From an uncultured bacterium (lineage in GTDB: Bacteria; Bacillota; Clostridia; Lachnospirales; Lachnospiraceae): a stretch of DNA of 64,000 nucleotides. Of this stretch, positions 9,270 through 18,982 are shown one piece after another (the stretch's first letter is position 1; every line of letters starts with the position of its first letter). The stretch lies in assembly GCA_947177425.1 (NCBI GenBank), contig CAMWUN010000016.1, positions 1 through 64,000 of the forward strand, given 5' to 3'. The position numbers were made by a program, and so were the translations under genes. The notes under the pieces were generated by a model. That model was not told the origin of the DNA, ran no database searches, and saw nothing but the letters and a program-made list of their open reading frames with translations.

Positions 9270-9524
9270 GTGTGGAGAATGGTCATGGCACGGATAGTTG
9301 ATTACGATGTACAGAATATTGTTGGTGATAAAATAAAAAAATACCGCATAGAACAAAAGCTGAGCCAGAAGGAACTGTCTGAAAGGCTGGAAACATATGC
9401 AGTTTATATTTGTCGGGGCTCAATCTCAAGAATAGAAAGCCATGAGCGCACAGTAACGGATTTTGAACTGCGGGCAATGGCTAAGATATTGAAAGTGTCA
9501 ATAGAAGAACTGTTTGACGAGTGA
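9270..9524 (+). CDS. XRE-family helix-turn-helix regulator
   Basis: KIKKYRIEQKLSQKELSERLETYAVYICRGSISRIESHERTVTDFELRAMAKILKVSIEELF. Confidence 0.9.
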   Translation: MWRMVMARIVDYDVQNIVGDKIKKYRIEQKLSQKELSERLETYAVYICRGSISRIESHERTVTDFELRAMAKILKVSIEELFDE

Positions 9525-9544
9525 CTTCGGAATGAGATAAAAGA

Positions 9545-9943
9545 ATGAAGATTGAGGATGAGATAAAAAGAGCCCTGCTGGCATACAAGGGCAGGATTCC
9601 CTCAGCGCCGGTCCGGATCGTGATTCCCGAAGGAAGAAAGTTTCATTTTTTTAATGCTGCGGATATTTTGTACCTGCAGGGGGATTATGATAATGTAAAG
9701 CTGTTTATGCGCCGGGGGAAAGAGCAGGTAATCCGTGGCAGGCTGGACAGGATTGCAAAGCTTTTTGAAGAACATGGGTTTTTAAGGGTTCAGGTTAGTT
9801 TCCTGGTGAACGGGCGGTATATATTAGGACTGGATAATAAGCAGGTGATTCTGAAAGGTGGTATTACATTTAAGATAAGCCCTAAATATCAGAAAAAGAT
9901 ATTTGAGCAGTTGAAGATATTGCCGGAGAAGAAAGAACATTGA
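9545..9943 (+). CDS. Stand-alone LytTR-type DNA-binding protein
   Basis: KFHFFNAADILYLQGDYDNVKLFMRRGKEQVIRGRLDRIAKLFEEHGFLRVQVSFLVNGRYI; LytTR-like pattern without receiver domain. Confidence 0.65.
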   Translation: MKIEDEIKRALLAYKGRIPSAPVRIVIPEGRKFHFFNAADILYLQGDYDNVKLFMRRGKEQVIRGRLDRIAKLFEEHGFLRVQVSFLVNGRYILGLDNKQVILKGGITFKISPKYQKKIFEQLKILPEKKEH

Positions 9944-9964
9944 AAAGGTAAAAAGGAAGGATTA

Positions 9965-10006
9965 AAGGATAGATAGCGGCTGAGCAGGATACAGCCGCTA
10001 TTCCTT
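9965..10006 (+). terminator. Hairpin terminator
   Basis: atagcggctg-agcaggata-cagccgctat then ttccttt. Confidence 0.55.
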
Positions 10007-10152
10007 TGTAAAAAAATAGTTTTTTAGGATGAAAATTATATATTTATGAAAGTTCAGAAGTAACAGATTGAAAAAAGCAATAAATTGGGATATAGTATAT
10101 GGTGAAAAATGGCTTACAATTGAGAGTTGAATATTCAAAATGAGGGTGAAAT

Positions 10153-11430
10153 ATGAGAGAAAAGATAAAGAAATGCAGTAGAGATGACTGTTGGATAAAA
10201 AAGTACATATTTGTTTTCTTGTTTGTATGTCTGGTCGTGTATTCACTTCAGATATATTGTGGAAAATTATTTATATATACAGGAAAAGGCTTAGAAGTAT
10301 ACTAAAAAATATTTTTAAAAACCATTCTTTTTCCATTCCTGAATTTGATTTAAGCATTGGTTTAGGGGGCGATATAGAATCAATCCTAAACTATTATACA
10401 ATTGGCGATCCGTTAAATCTCCTGGCTGTTTTTGTCCCAGCCTGCCATACGGAAATTTTATTTAATGTACTTATAGTTGCCAGACTCTATCTTGCAGGAA
10501 TTGCATTCTTTTTATACTGCAGGTATCATTCTTATGAAAGCAGCCGGATTTTGCCGGGAGCAGTCATGATTGCGTCCCCTGTTTTCCTTCCTTCTGTAAC
10601 CGCTGTTTTGGGAAGTAGCAGAGTTGGGGGAACATTCAGCATCCCCCGGTTGTATGAACTGATTTATTATATAAAACTCCCCATTGCATTTATGAACGCA
10701 AGTTGATTCCATTCTTAGGGCATATGTTTAATGGATTCGGATATGGGGTAAACCGCTGGATATGGGGATACTGCTTTGTAATTTCCTTTATTGTTGTTGA
10801 AATGTTTCCAGATATCTTAAAGCTTCCAGAAAAGGTGAAATGGATAGTGAGGGGAGTACGGTCCTTTCAGCAGTTCCCACTTTCTACTTCAGAGCAGGAA
10901 GCGAAAGGGGTAAAATAGTTGTCGCAGCAATAATTCTGTTAATTTTCTCACTTATTTTGACAGCTATAATTTTGGCCTGCAGGCGTTTAAGGAATGCATC
11001 ACAGATGACCTACCTTTTAATAATAGTTGCCAATGCTTTTTTTGTCAATGTTTGGTTTTTATTCTCCAGTTTCAGGAAACGACATTGAACGGCATGGAGA
11101 TTTAGGAATGGCATGGCAGAATATTATGGATGGGCCATTTCGTGTGTTGGAAGGGTTAGATGAAGTCGAGTTTGAAAAGGTGAGAATCGATACTTCGAAT
11201 CTTTATTTTACTGGAGTAAGGACTAATTCGGCGATGATCTATGATGTCAACAGCGTTTCGTTTTATTAAATGCAAATACTACTGATTTCATGCATGAATG
11301 TTGGATTCCCATGCCTTATGAAAACAGATTTATTGATTTGGACTCAAGAGCGATATTGTCTTCTTTTATGGGTGTAAAATACAATATTATTAAGTCGGAA
11401 GATGAAAATTATCTGCCATATGGCTATAAT
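10153..11430 (+). pseudogene. Degenerate YfhO-like membrane protein gene in fragments
   Basis: Consecutive fragments in several frames: KKYIFVFLFVCLVVYSLQIYCGKLFIYTGKG; NHSFSIPEFDLSIGLGGDIESILNYYTIGDPLNLLAVFVP; FNGFGYGVNRWIWGYCFVISFIVV; NIMDGPFRVLEGLDEVEFEKVRID; ENRFIDLDSRAILSSFMGVKYNI. Confidence 0.75.
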
Positions 11431-13113
11431 CATTATCTGGGAGTGCATACGCCGCAGGATGTGCTGGCGGCTCTGGCATTGGGTATTGTGATTATCTGCG
11501 TATCCGGCCGGGTGCTGTGCTGGACGGAAGGGGGAGCAAACCGGGATATTATTGTAGCGGGAATTGGCTGCCTGCTGTGTTTTCTTCCCATGCTGAAGGC
11601 CGGGTGCCTTTCCAATGCAGGCGCAGGGATGGGGCTTTTGATTGGCTGGGTAGTAGAACGGCGTTTGATTGGTTTTGAGACGAAAGGCGACTGGTCCAAA
11701 AAGTGCATGCGGTTTGCTGTTGGCGGTGCCGGGGTTTTGTTTATTCTGACAGTGCTCCAGCCGGTATTAAATATGGTTATGGAGTCAAAGTATTCGGGAT
11801 TTTTTACTTCTTTTTCACTGGCGGTTTTTATTATGGCGGTATATCCATTTTTCTTTGCGGAAAGGGAACGTTTCAAAAAAGGTTTTTTTCTGCTTATAGT
11901 ATTACTGACTGGGATTTTAGGATTTTCTGTGTGGAGGACACAGGTACAAAGGGCGGAAGAAAATGTGGTGGAAGCAGAAAGTGAAAGCCAGAACATGGAC
12001 ACGACACAGGAAGCAGAGATGAAGGAAACATCCGGGTCAGATGAGCCAGATGTAGAAACCGTGGCAGAGCAGGACGCTGGAACTGTGACAGGAGCAGAGA
12101 CAGAAAATAATGGAACAGCAGCGGAAGGCAGACTTCCTGCAATAATTGCCCATCAGGGATATTCTTCTGAATTTCCTGAAAATACGCTGGCCGCTTTTGA
12201 AGGAGCTTTGGATATAGGTGTAGATTATATTGAACTGGATGTGCAATTAACAAAAGATGGACAGGCCGTTATTTTTCATGATGATGATTTAAAAAGGATA
12301 ACAGGAGTGGAGGGCAGGGTTTCCGAATATACTTATGATGAACTGCGCGGGTTAGATGCTGGAAGCTGGTTTTCTTCTTCTTTTGCGGGAGAGAGGATTC
12401 CTTCGCTCCGGGAAGCCTTAGAGTTAATCAGCAGTTCTGAGTGCAGCGTTTATCTGGAACTGAAATATATCGGCGAAGGAGATGGAGGGTTTGAGGAGAC
12501 AGTTCTTGATATGGTAAAAGAGTGCGGTATGTTGGAGAAATGTGTGTTTGCTTCTTTCAAATATGAGTATCTTTTGCATTTGAAGGAACTGGATTCCGGC
12601 GTTGCAATCCTTTATAATACTGTATCAGGAAAAGCAACATTGCCGGATGAGTTTCCGGCAGATTATTATGGGATTTCCGTGGAATCTGTTACAGAGGATA
12701 CCATAAGTGCAGTTCACAAGGCAGGAAAACAGGCTTTTGTCTGGACAGCTAATACACCAGCCCAGATGCAGAATGTACAGGATATGGGGGCGGATGGCAT
12801 TGTGACAAACTGTCCGGGGATTTTGAAGGTGGTACGGCAGCCGGAATATGAATATCTGGTTGAAAGTTACGAAGATTCCATTACGATGCCTGGTCTTTAT
12901 GAACCCGATTTGCCCGAGTGGTGTCAGGATATGATTGTACAGGGATTTACCAAGGCAGGGAGCCTGCTGGCGGTTTCGGCATACAGCCGTTCAGGCGCAG
13001 AGCAGATTCAGATGACGGCAAGGGGAATGTACCTATTGTTTGAATCGGCAGTCAGGCCGTACCGGGCGACAGCCAGAATTCCCAATGACCAGATATATCT
13101 TATAAGAGAATAA
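11290..13113 (+). CDS. Chimeric ORF: YfhO-like piece + PAP2-like C-terminal half + TM region + glycerophosphodiester phosphodiesterase domain
   Basis: MHECWIPMPYENRFIDLDSRAILSSFMGVKYN (YfhO-like), HYLGVHTPQDVLAALALG (PAP2-like), then IIAHQGYSSEFPENTLAAFEGALDIGVDYIELDVQLTKDGQAVIFHDDDLKRITG (GDPD). Confidence 0.75.
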   Translation: MHECWIPMPYENRFIDLDSRAILSSFMGVKYNIIKSEDENYLPYGYNHYLGVHTPQDVLAALALGIVIICVSGRVLCWTEGGANRDIIVAGIGCLLCFLPMLKAGCLSNAGAGMGLLIGWVVERRLIGFETKGDWSKKCMRFAVGGAGVLFILTVLQPVLNMVMESKYSGFFTSFSLAVFIMAVYPFFFAERERFKKGFFLLIVLLTGILGFSVWRTQVQRAEENVVEAESESQNMDTTQEAEMKETSGSDEPDVETVAEQDAGTVTGAETENNGTAAEGRLPAIIAHQGYSSEFPENTLAAFEGALDIGVDYIELDVQLTKDGQAVIFHDDDLKRITGVEGRVSEYTYDELRGLDAGSWFSSSFAGERIPSLREALELISSSECSVYLELKYIGEGDGGFEETVLDMVKECGMLEKCVFASFKYEYLLHLKELDSGVAILYNTVSGKATLPDEFPADYYGISVESVTEDTISAVHKAGKQAFVWTANTPAQMQNVQDMGADGIVTNCPGILKVVRQPEYEYLVESYEDSITMPGLYEPDLPEWCQDMIVQGFTKAGSLLAVSAYSRSGAEQIQMTARGMYLLFESAVRPYRATARIPNDQIYLIRE

Positions 13114-13138
13114 TCAATAGAAAAGAGGTTAAAAAGAA

Positions 13139-14080
13139 ATGAAAGTATTAGTGACAGGAGTGGCAGGCCAGCTTGGCCATGATGTAATGAATGAACTGGC
13201 AGACAGAAACTATGAAGGAATCGGCTCGGATATTGCGCCCCAATACAGCGGTATTATGGATGGGACGGCTGTGACGAATATGCCTTATATACAGATGGAC
13301 ATTACGGATAAGGAATGTGTAAGGAATGTTATTACACAGGAAAAGCCGGACGTAGTGGTTCATTGTGCGGCATGGACAGCGGTAGATCTGGCGGAGGACA
13401 GTGATAAAGTGGATAAGGTGCGTATGGTAAATGCAGTGGGAACCGCCAATATTGCCCTTGCCTGCAAGGAAACCGACTGTAAAATGGTGTATCTTTCGAC
13501 GGACTATGTATTTGACGGGCAGGGAACCGAAGCCTGGGATCCAGACTGCAAAGAGTATAATCCGCTGAGTGTTTATGGGGAAACGAAGCTGGAAGGGGAA
13601 CTGGCGGTAGCCGGAAGTCTGGAAAAGTATTTTATTATCCGTATTGCATGGGTGTTTGGCGTAAATGGGAAAAATTTTATCAAGACCATGCTGAATCTGG
13701 GTAAAACCCATGAACAGATTAAGGTAGTTAACGATCAGATTGGGACGCCTACTTATACTTACGACCTTGCAAGACTGCTGGTGGATATGATTGAAACGGA
13801 TAAATACGGCTATTATCATGCAACCAATGAAGGGGGATATATTAGCTGGTATGACTTTACCGTAGAAATTTTCAGGCAGGCTGTGGAAATGGGGCATACG
13901 GAATACAGCCCGGACAGGCTGAAGGTAGTTCCTGTTACAACGGCAGAATATGGTGCGTCCAAGGCGAAACGGCCCTTTAACTCCAGACTGGATAAGAGCA
14001 AGCTGGCGGCAAACGGGTTTGAACCGCTTCCTGTATGGCAGGATGCGTTGCAGAGATATCTGCATGCGATAGAATTTTAA
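13139..14080 (+). CDS. rfbD: dTDP-4-dehydrorhamnose reductase
   Basis: MKVLVTGVAGQLGHDVMNEL, YLSTDYVFDG, YNPLSVYGETKLEGE, RIAWVFG. Confidence 0.93.
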   Translation: MKVLVTGVAGQLGHDVMNELADRNYEGIGSDIAPQYSGIMDGTAVTNMPYIQMDITDKECVRNVITQEKPDVVVHCAAWTAVDLAEDSDKVDKVRMVNAVGTANIALACKETDCKMVYLSTDYVFDGQGTEAWDPDCKEYNPLSVYGETKLEGELAVAGSLEKYFIIRIAWVFGVNGKNFIKTMLNLGKTHEQIKVVNDQIGTPTYTYDLARLLVDMIETDKYGYYHATNEGGYISWYDFTVEIFRQAVEMGHTEYSPDRLKVVPVTTAEYGASKAKRPFNSRLDKSKLAANGFEPLPVWQDALQRYLHAIEF

Positions 14081-14114
14081 CAGGTAATTACAAAAGAGAA
14101 AGGGGAATTTTACA

Positions 14115-14840
14115 ATGAGGTCTGTTCTGATAGTGGAAGATAATGTCGTGCATATGGAGATGCTGGCGAAAATTTTAAAAGAAATCGATATGGAAATTAC
14201 GGTGTACAAGGCATCTAATCAGGATGAGGCATACGCTTATACGATGAAAAACAGGATAAGTCTTTTCCTGATAGATGTGGTTTTGGATTCAAAGATGCCG
14301 GGGGATGTTTCAGGCATGCGGTTTGCGGACCGGGTGCGAAGGATGGAGGAATATAAATACACGCCCATGATTTTCATTACAGGGCTGGAAGATGTCAGGC
14401 TGTTTGCCTACAGTGACCTGCACTGCTATTATTACCTTGAGAAGCCGTACAATGCGGACAAGGCTTTTAAAGTCATAAGGGAGGCATTGCGGGTTCCCCA
14501 GCTTAAAGACAGGCCCCATGATGTTTACTTCCGGAAGGATGGGATTATTTATAAAAGGAATGTCAATGATGTAGTTTATATTGAAAATGTGAGAAGCGGG
14601 CAGACAGTTTATCTGAATAATGACAGGCTGAAACTACAGTATAAACCCTGTAAGAATATTCTTGAGGAACTGAGTTCTGACCGTTTTATTCAATGCAGCA
14701 GGCATTTGATTGTCAATAAAGATTACATAGACATGATTGATACTGTAAACCGTTATATACGGCTGAAAGATGATTATGGACAGATTGAAATCGGGATTAC
14801 TTTTAAGAAAAAATTTCTGGAAGCATTAAAAGAATCATAA
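14115..14840 (+). CDS. LytTR-family response regulator
   Basis: Receiver SVLIVEDNVVHMEMLAKIL...FLIDVVLD; C-terminal LytTR YIENVRSGQTVYLNNDRLKLQ...FIQCSRHLIVNKDYIDMID. Confidence 0.92.
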   Translation: MRSVLIVEDNVVHMEMLAKILKEIDMEITVYKASNQDEAYAYTMKNRISLFLIDVVLDSKMPGDVSGMRFADRVRRMEEYKYTPMIFITGLEDVRLFAYSDLHCYYYLEKPYNADKAFKVIREALRVPQLKDRPHDVYFRKDGIIYKRNVNDVVYIENVRSGQTVYLNNDRLKLQYKPCKNILEELSSDRFIQCSRHLIVNKDYIDMIDTVNRYIRLKDDYGQIEIGITFKKKFLEALKES

Positions 14841-14882
14841 AGTGAATAGTTGAAGCATGAAAATATGCTAATTTTTACATGC

Positions 14883-14989
14883 AGACCTCCTTTTTGTTAC
14901 ATGTATGGTTATTGGCGCCTGGTTTGTCAGATAATATAACTGCATCGGGCCTGATGAATACAAAAACTTATTTTTACAAAAGGAGGTCT
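14883..14989 (+). promoter_or_regulatory. Candidate RBS-sequestering leader (anti-SD / SD pair)
   Basis: agacctcctttttgt (14883-14897) is complementary to acaaaaggaggtct (14976-14989), which contains the AGGAGG RBS of the CDS at 14995; one bulged T. Confidence 0.5.
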
Positions 14990-14994
14990 TTTTT

Positions 14995-15942
14995 ATGACT
15001 ATGAAAATTTTTAACAGGAAGATGGCAGGAGCGGTCCTGAAGGGATGTGCGGTGCTGGGAGTTGTTTTGGGAGGTTTTTTAAGTCCTGCAGGAACAGAGG
15101 AGGTTTTGGCAGCAGGGGAGCCATCCATTGTGGATTTAAGGGTTACGGCATCCGGGAACGGCGTCAGTGCAGAATGTGAGTTTACAGGTTATGACAGTGA
15201 CAGCGGTTACTCCATGGAATTATATCTGAATGTGGTGAATCCGGATCAGTCGGTAGGAACAGTGTCTGGAAAGGATATGCCTGCGGCAGCGGCCGATGGC
15301 GGCGCAGGAACCATAAGCACTGAAGGATGCCATGTGGAATCAGGGATTTACAAGGTGACACTTGCCCTGCAAAAAGATGACGGTGTCAATCCGCCGGAGA
15401 TCCAGTTCAGAAATTCCGCCCTGTATGATGTTGTCCGTCAGGGGGATGGATATGTGGTTTCCCTGCATCAAGACATAGTACAGGCAACGGAGGATGAAGG
15501 CCAGGATGAAAGGCTGGGAAGCCATGATTATGGATGCCGCCACGACGGTATAACCTATGATGTGGTCAAAGAAGCGGATGCAGAACATGATGCGCTGCTG
15601 GCAGGAAAGTGCGGAATATGCGGTGGGATTTTATCCTATTCCGATGTGCCTAATACTGCATATGCCGTCTTCCTGCGGGAAACGGCAGCAGCCATTCAAA
15701 ATGCACAGCCTGGAGAAGTGGCCATTGCTACCAGCCGGTGGGTCAGCTTTGACCGTAAGGTGCTGGAGGCCATTGCCCTGCGGCCGGATGTTTCGGTGAC
15801 GGTAAATTACAGATATGGCGGAAAGGACTATACGGTTACGGTGCCGGCCGGTGCGGATGTAAGTGGACTTGCAGATGAAAATGGATTTTGCGGGCTCCGG
15901 TATCTGGATGGGATATTCGGTGGAAGCGCATTGGATAAATAA
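14995..15942 (+). CDS. Secreted protein of unknown function
   Basis: Signal peptide MTMKIFNRKMAGAVLKGCAVLGVVLGGFLSPAGTEEVLAA; strong RBS; no domain recognised. Confidence 0.75.
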   Translation: MTMKIFNRKMAGAVLKGCAVLGVVLGGFLSPAGTEEVLAAGEPSIVDLRVTASGNGVSAECEFTGYDSDSGYSMELYLNVVNPDQSVGTVSGKDMPAAAADGGAGTISTEGCHVESGIYKVTLALQKDDGVNPPEIQFRNSALYDVVRQGDGYVVSLHQDIVQATEDEGQDERLGSHDYGCRHDGITYDVVKEADAEHDALLAGKCGICGGILSYSDVPNTAYAVFLRETAAAIQNAQPGEVAIATSRWVSFDRKVLEAIALRPDVSVTVNYRYGGKDYTVTVPAGADVSGLADENGFCGLRYLDGIFGGSALDK

Positions 15943-15980
15943 TGCCCATGTTAAAATTAAAAATATGAGAGGATAGTTAT

Positions 15981-16015
15981 GCCGGGGAAAAGGGAAATAT
16001 TCCTTTTCCCCGGTA
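15981..16015. terminator. Terminator-like hairpin
   Basis: ccggggaaaaggga-aata-ttccttttccccgg. Confidence 0.55.
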
Positions 16016-16095
16016 TTACGTTTCCGTATTTGATATAAAAAATTTATTTGCAGGGAAGGTAATATAGGGTATAATAAGAAATAATTTTAGAGAAA

Positions 16096-17367
16096 GTGGG
16101 GAATATGGAGGAAATTATGTCCAAATTTGAAAAAGATTTGCTAAATTATATAGAAAAGCATTTAAAGGTGATTGTGTTACTCGGGGTAACGCTGGCTGGC
16201 TTTTTAATCCGGGTTTCTCTGCGCAGATTTGTAAGTGGGGATGCGGCCTGCGATTTACTGCCTTGGTATGAACAGATTAAAGCAGCGGGAGGATTTCGGG
16301 GAATCAGCCAACAGGTGGGGACATATAATATGCTGTACCAGTTTCTGATTGCTGTCATGACGTATCTGCCAATAAAACCCCTGTATGCATATAAGATATT
16401 AAGCTGTGTGTTTGATTATCTGCTGGCGCTGGCCGCGGCATGGCTTGTTTTTGATTTTTCTAAGGAGGAATCCGCGGAGCAAATTTCCCGGGAAGGCGTT
16501 TTAGAGGGGAATTTTTCTTTGGAAAAAAGAAAATGGAGGGCTGTTATCGTGTACAGCCTGATTGTTTTGTCTCCAATTGTATTTATTAACTCAGCGTTGT
16601 GGGCTCAGTGTGACGCCATCTATGCATTTTTTGTGCTTATGGCATTTCTTATGTTCAGCAGGGAAAAATACATAAAGTCTTTTATTTTGTATGGTATTGC
16701 AATTGCATTTAAGTTGCAGGCGGTGTTTTTAATGCCTTTTTTTCTGTTTGTCTATTTTGTGAAAAAGAATTTCTCTATTATATATTTTCTTATTATTCCG
16801 ACAGCTATGTGTGTTATTAATATTCCCTGCTTTATCATGGGGCGCGGAATTGTCGAAGTCTTTTCTTTATATATGGACCAGACAAGTGAATATGGATCTA
16901 TGAGCATGAATTATCCCAGCTTTTGGTACATATTAAATAATGAAGTCATAGAGGAAGGGTATGAATTTTATAAAAATGCGGCAATTATGTTTACGGTATG
17001 TATACTGGCAGGCTGGATGATTAGCTGGATTGTAAGCCGGATGAACCTAAAAAAAAGAAATATGCTTTATATGGCTTTTATTCTGGTATATACGTGTGTA
17101 TTGTTTCTACCGTCCATGCATGAAAGATACGGATATGTTTATGAAATCTTGGGCATTTTAATCTTATTTTATAATAAGAGGACACTTCCGCTGCTGATTC
17201 TTCTACATATAATTTCCCTCATGACATATGGTTTTTATCTGCACGGAAGTTCCATAAACATGAGTGTCCTGGCAGTGGTAAACTTTATCGTATATGTATC
17301 TTATGCATTTGTTCTGATGAAGCAGCTTATGGAAGAGAAAGAGGATAAGCTTATGGTGGAAGCCTGA
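16096..17367 (+). CDS. GT-C-like multi-pass membrane glycosyltransferase
   Basis: 423 aa polytopic; FLIRVSLRRFVSGDAACDLLPWYEQIK and INSALWAQCDAIYAFFVLMAF patterns. Confidence 0.7.
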   Translation: MGNMEEIMSKFEKDLLNYIEKHLKVIVLLGVTLAGFLIRVSLRRFVSGDAACDLLPWYEQIKAAGGFRGISQQVGTYNMLYQFLIAVMTYLPIKPLYAYKILSCVFDYLLALAAAWLVFDFSKEESAEQISREGVLEGNFSLEKRKWRAVIVYSLIVLSPIVFINSALWAQCDAIYAFFVLMAFLMFSREKYIKSFILYGIAIAFKLQAVFLMPFFLFVYFVKKNFSIIYFLIIPTAMCVINIPCFIMGRGIVEVFSLYMDQTSEYGSMSMNYPSFWYILNNEVIEEGYEFYKNAAIMFTVCILAGWMISWIVSRMNLKKRNMLYMAFILVYTCVLFLPSMHERYGYVYEILGILILFYNKRTLPLLILLHIISLMTYGFYLHGSSINMSVLAVVNFIVYVSYAFVLMKQLMEEKEDKLMVEA

Positions 17368-18896
17368 TGGAAAAGAAAGAAAGATTTTTAAAAATTGGTT
17401 TAACGGCGGCAGTGCTGATTTTTATTTTGTTGATATTTTACATCAATCTTTTTCATTATAATTATAAAATGAATGCGGATATCGGCGCGGAGGCCGTACT
17501 GGGGGAACTGATATGGCAGAGTAAAGAGATATTGCCGGATAGCTGGTATCCGTCCACAGAAGCAAGAATTATCAGTACGCCCAATATTGCGGCGTTCTTT
17601 TATGGGGTAACAGAGAGTATGACTCTGGCCATGGGGGTTGGGTGCTGTTTCATGACGGTGCTGATTGTTCTGGGGATATTCTTCTTTTGTAAAAAAGCGG
17701 AATTGAAAGGAGCGGACTGCCTGTTGATGGTGTTTCTGAGCCTGGCAGTACCCGTTGATTTTACGTTTCTGGAGCTGGTGTATGTGTTTGCTGGTTATTA
17801 TGCAATTCAGACTGCGGTTTTGTTTTTTACATTGGGAATTTATACGGAAACGATCCATACGGAAAGGGTGAATTATTTTTTGCTCATGGCCGGGCTTCTG
17901 GCGGCACTGTTGCTGGGCTTTCAGGGAATGAGAGGAATTCTTGTTTTGTACGGGCCGTTATTTGGAATAGAAGCTATAAGGAGAATTTGTCTGCTTTACA
18001 ATAGGCAGAAAGCAAACCGGGCAGACCAGACAGCCAGTTTATGGGTTTTGTTGCTGCTTGCGGTATCTTTTATGGGAAGCTGTTTTCCCTTTTCTGCATC
18101 TCAGGAGATTTCCAGAAATATCAGGAAAGGTTTTATAAAACTTTTTGCAGTAGTGATACCGGATATGGGGAGGATTCTTGGTTTTGGAAGTTCCCACATT
18201 TTGAGTCAGATATGTATGCTTGCGCTTGGCATTCTGACTGTCTATACAGCCATGGATATTTTATGGCGTCTGTTTTTAAAAAGAAAAGTAAGCCCTGTGG
18301 AATGGGCATATCTGACAGTCTTTGCATCGCCCATTGTGACAGCTTTCATGGTTGCGTTCACCACCGTAGAAAGCACTCCAAGATATTATTTTATGCTGGT
18401 TTATGCCATGGCGTTTGCGGCAGCGCTGATGTGGAGGAAATCCCGTTTATTTTACGGATTGGTGGGCATTGTGGCGCTGGTGCTTGCTTTTGCCAATCTA
18501 TATCAGGTATATCTGCCCGTCTTCAAGAGTGAGGATCCGCCCCGGACAGATGCTTATGAGGTGATTTGCTATTTGGAAGAAAATAATATTTATACTGCCT
18601 ATGCAGGCTTTGAAAACGCCAATGCCATGACGGTTTTATCTGACGGGCGGGTCAGAGTGGCAGCAGTTGCATCTGTGTCCCAAATGGATATCTGTAAGTG
18701 GCTGAGCAGTACAAAATGGTATCCGCCCAGCCAGCCTTATGAGTGCGTTACCGCCTACATCATTACGTCTGCTGAGGAAGAAGAATTTAAGCAGTTTATG
18801 GAAGGGAAAGAAGGAACCATTCAGGAAGCGGGAGAGTTTGGGAAATTTAAAATATACGTATCAGATTATAACTATGCCAATATGGGTGAAGAATAA
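17367..18896 (+). CDS. Polytopic membrane protein, possible GT-C glycosyltransferase
   Basis: 509 aa, many TM helices, start overlaps the upstream stop (TGATGG). Confidence 0.6.
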   Translation: MEKKERFLKIGLTAAVLIFILLIFYINLFHYNYKMNADIGAEAVLGELIWQSKEILPDSWYPSTEARIISTPNIAAFFYGVTESMTLAMGVGCCFMTVLIVLGIFFFCKKAELKGADCLLMVFLSLAVPVDFTFLELVYVFAGYYAIQTAVLFFTLGIYTETIHTERVNYFLLMAGLLAALLLGFQGMRGILVLYGPLFGIEAIRRICLLYNRQKANRADQTASLWVLLLLAVSFMGSCFPFSASQEISRNIRKGFIKLFAVVIPDMGRILGFGSSHILSQICMLALGILTVYTAMDILWRLFLKRKVSPVEWAYLTVFASPIVTAFMVAFTTVESTPRYYFMLVYAMAFAAALMWRKSRLFYGLVGIVALVLAFANLYQVYLPVFKSEDPPRTDAYEVICYLEENNIYTAYAGFENANAMTVLSDGRVRVAAVASVSQMDICKWLSSTKWYPPSQPYECVTAYIITSAEEEEFKQFMEGKEGTIQEAGEFGKFKIYVSDYNYANMGEE

Positions 18897-18982
18897 AGAT
18901 TATATTTATCAGTTGTCTTTTGGAAGCTAATCCAATATAATTTTATTATTATGTAAATTTCTAAAGATAGGAGCAGTATTAC

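Noticed and set aside
11433-12253. Overlapping minus-strand ORFs (189 and 119 aa) opposite the GDPD chimera
   Set aside because: Antisense to supported coding sequence, no domain.
13148-14209. 353-aa minus-strand ORF opposite rfbD
   Set aside because: Fully antisense to a clear rfbD CDS; composition is codon-shadow type with no recognisable domain or RBS.
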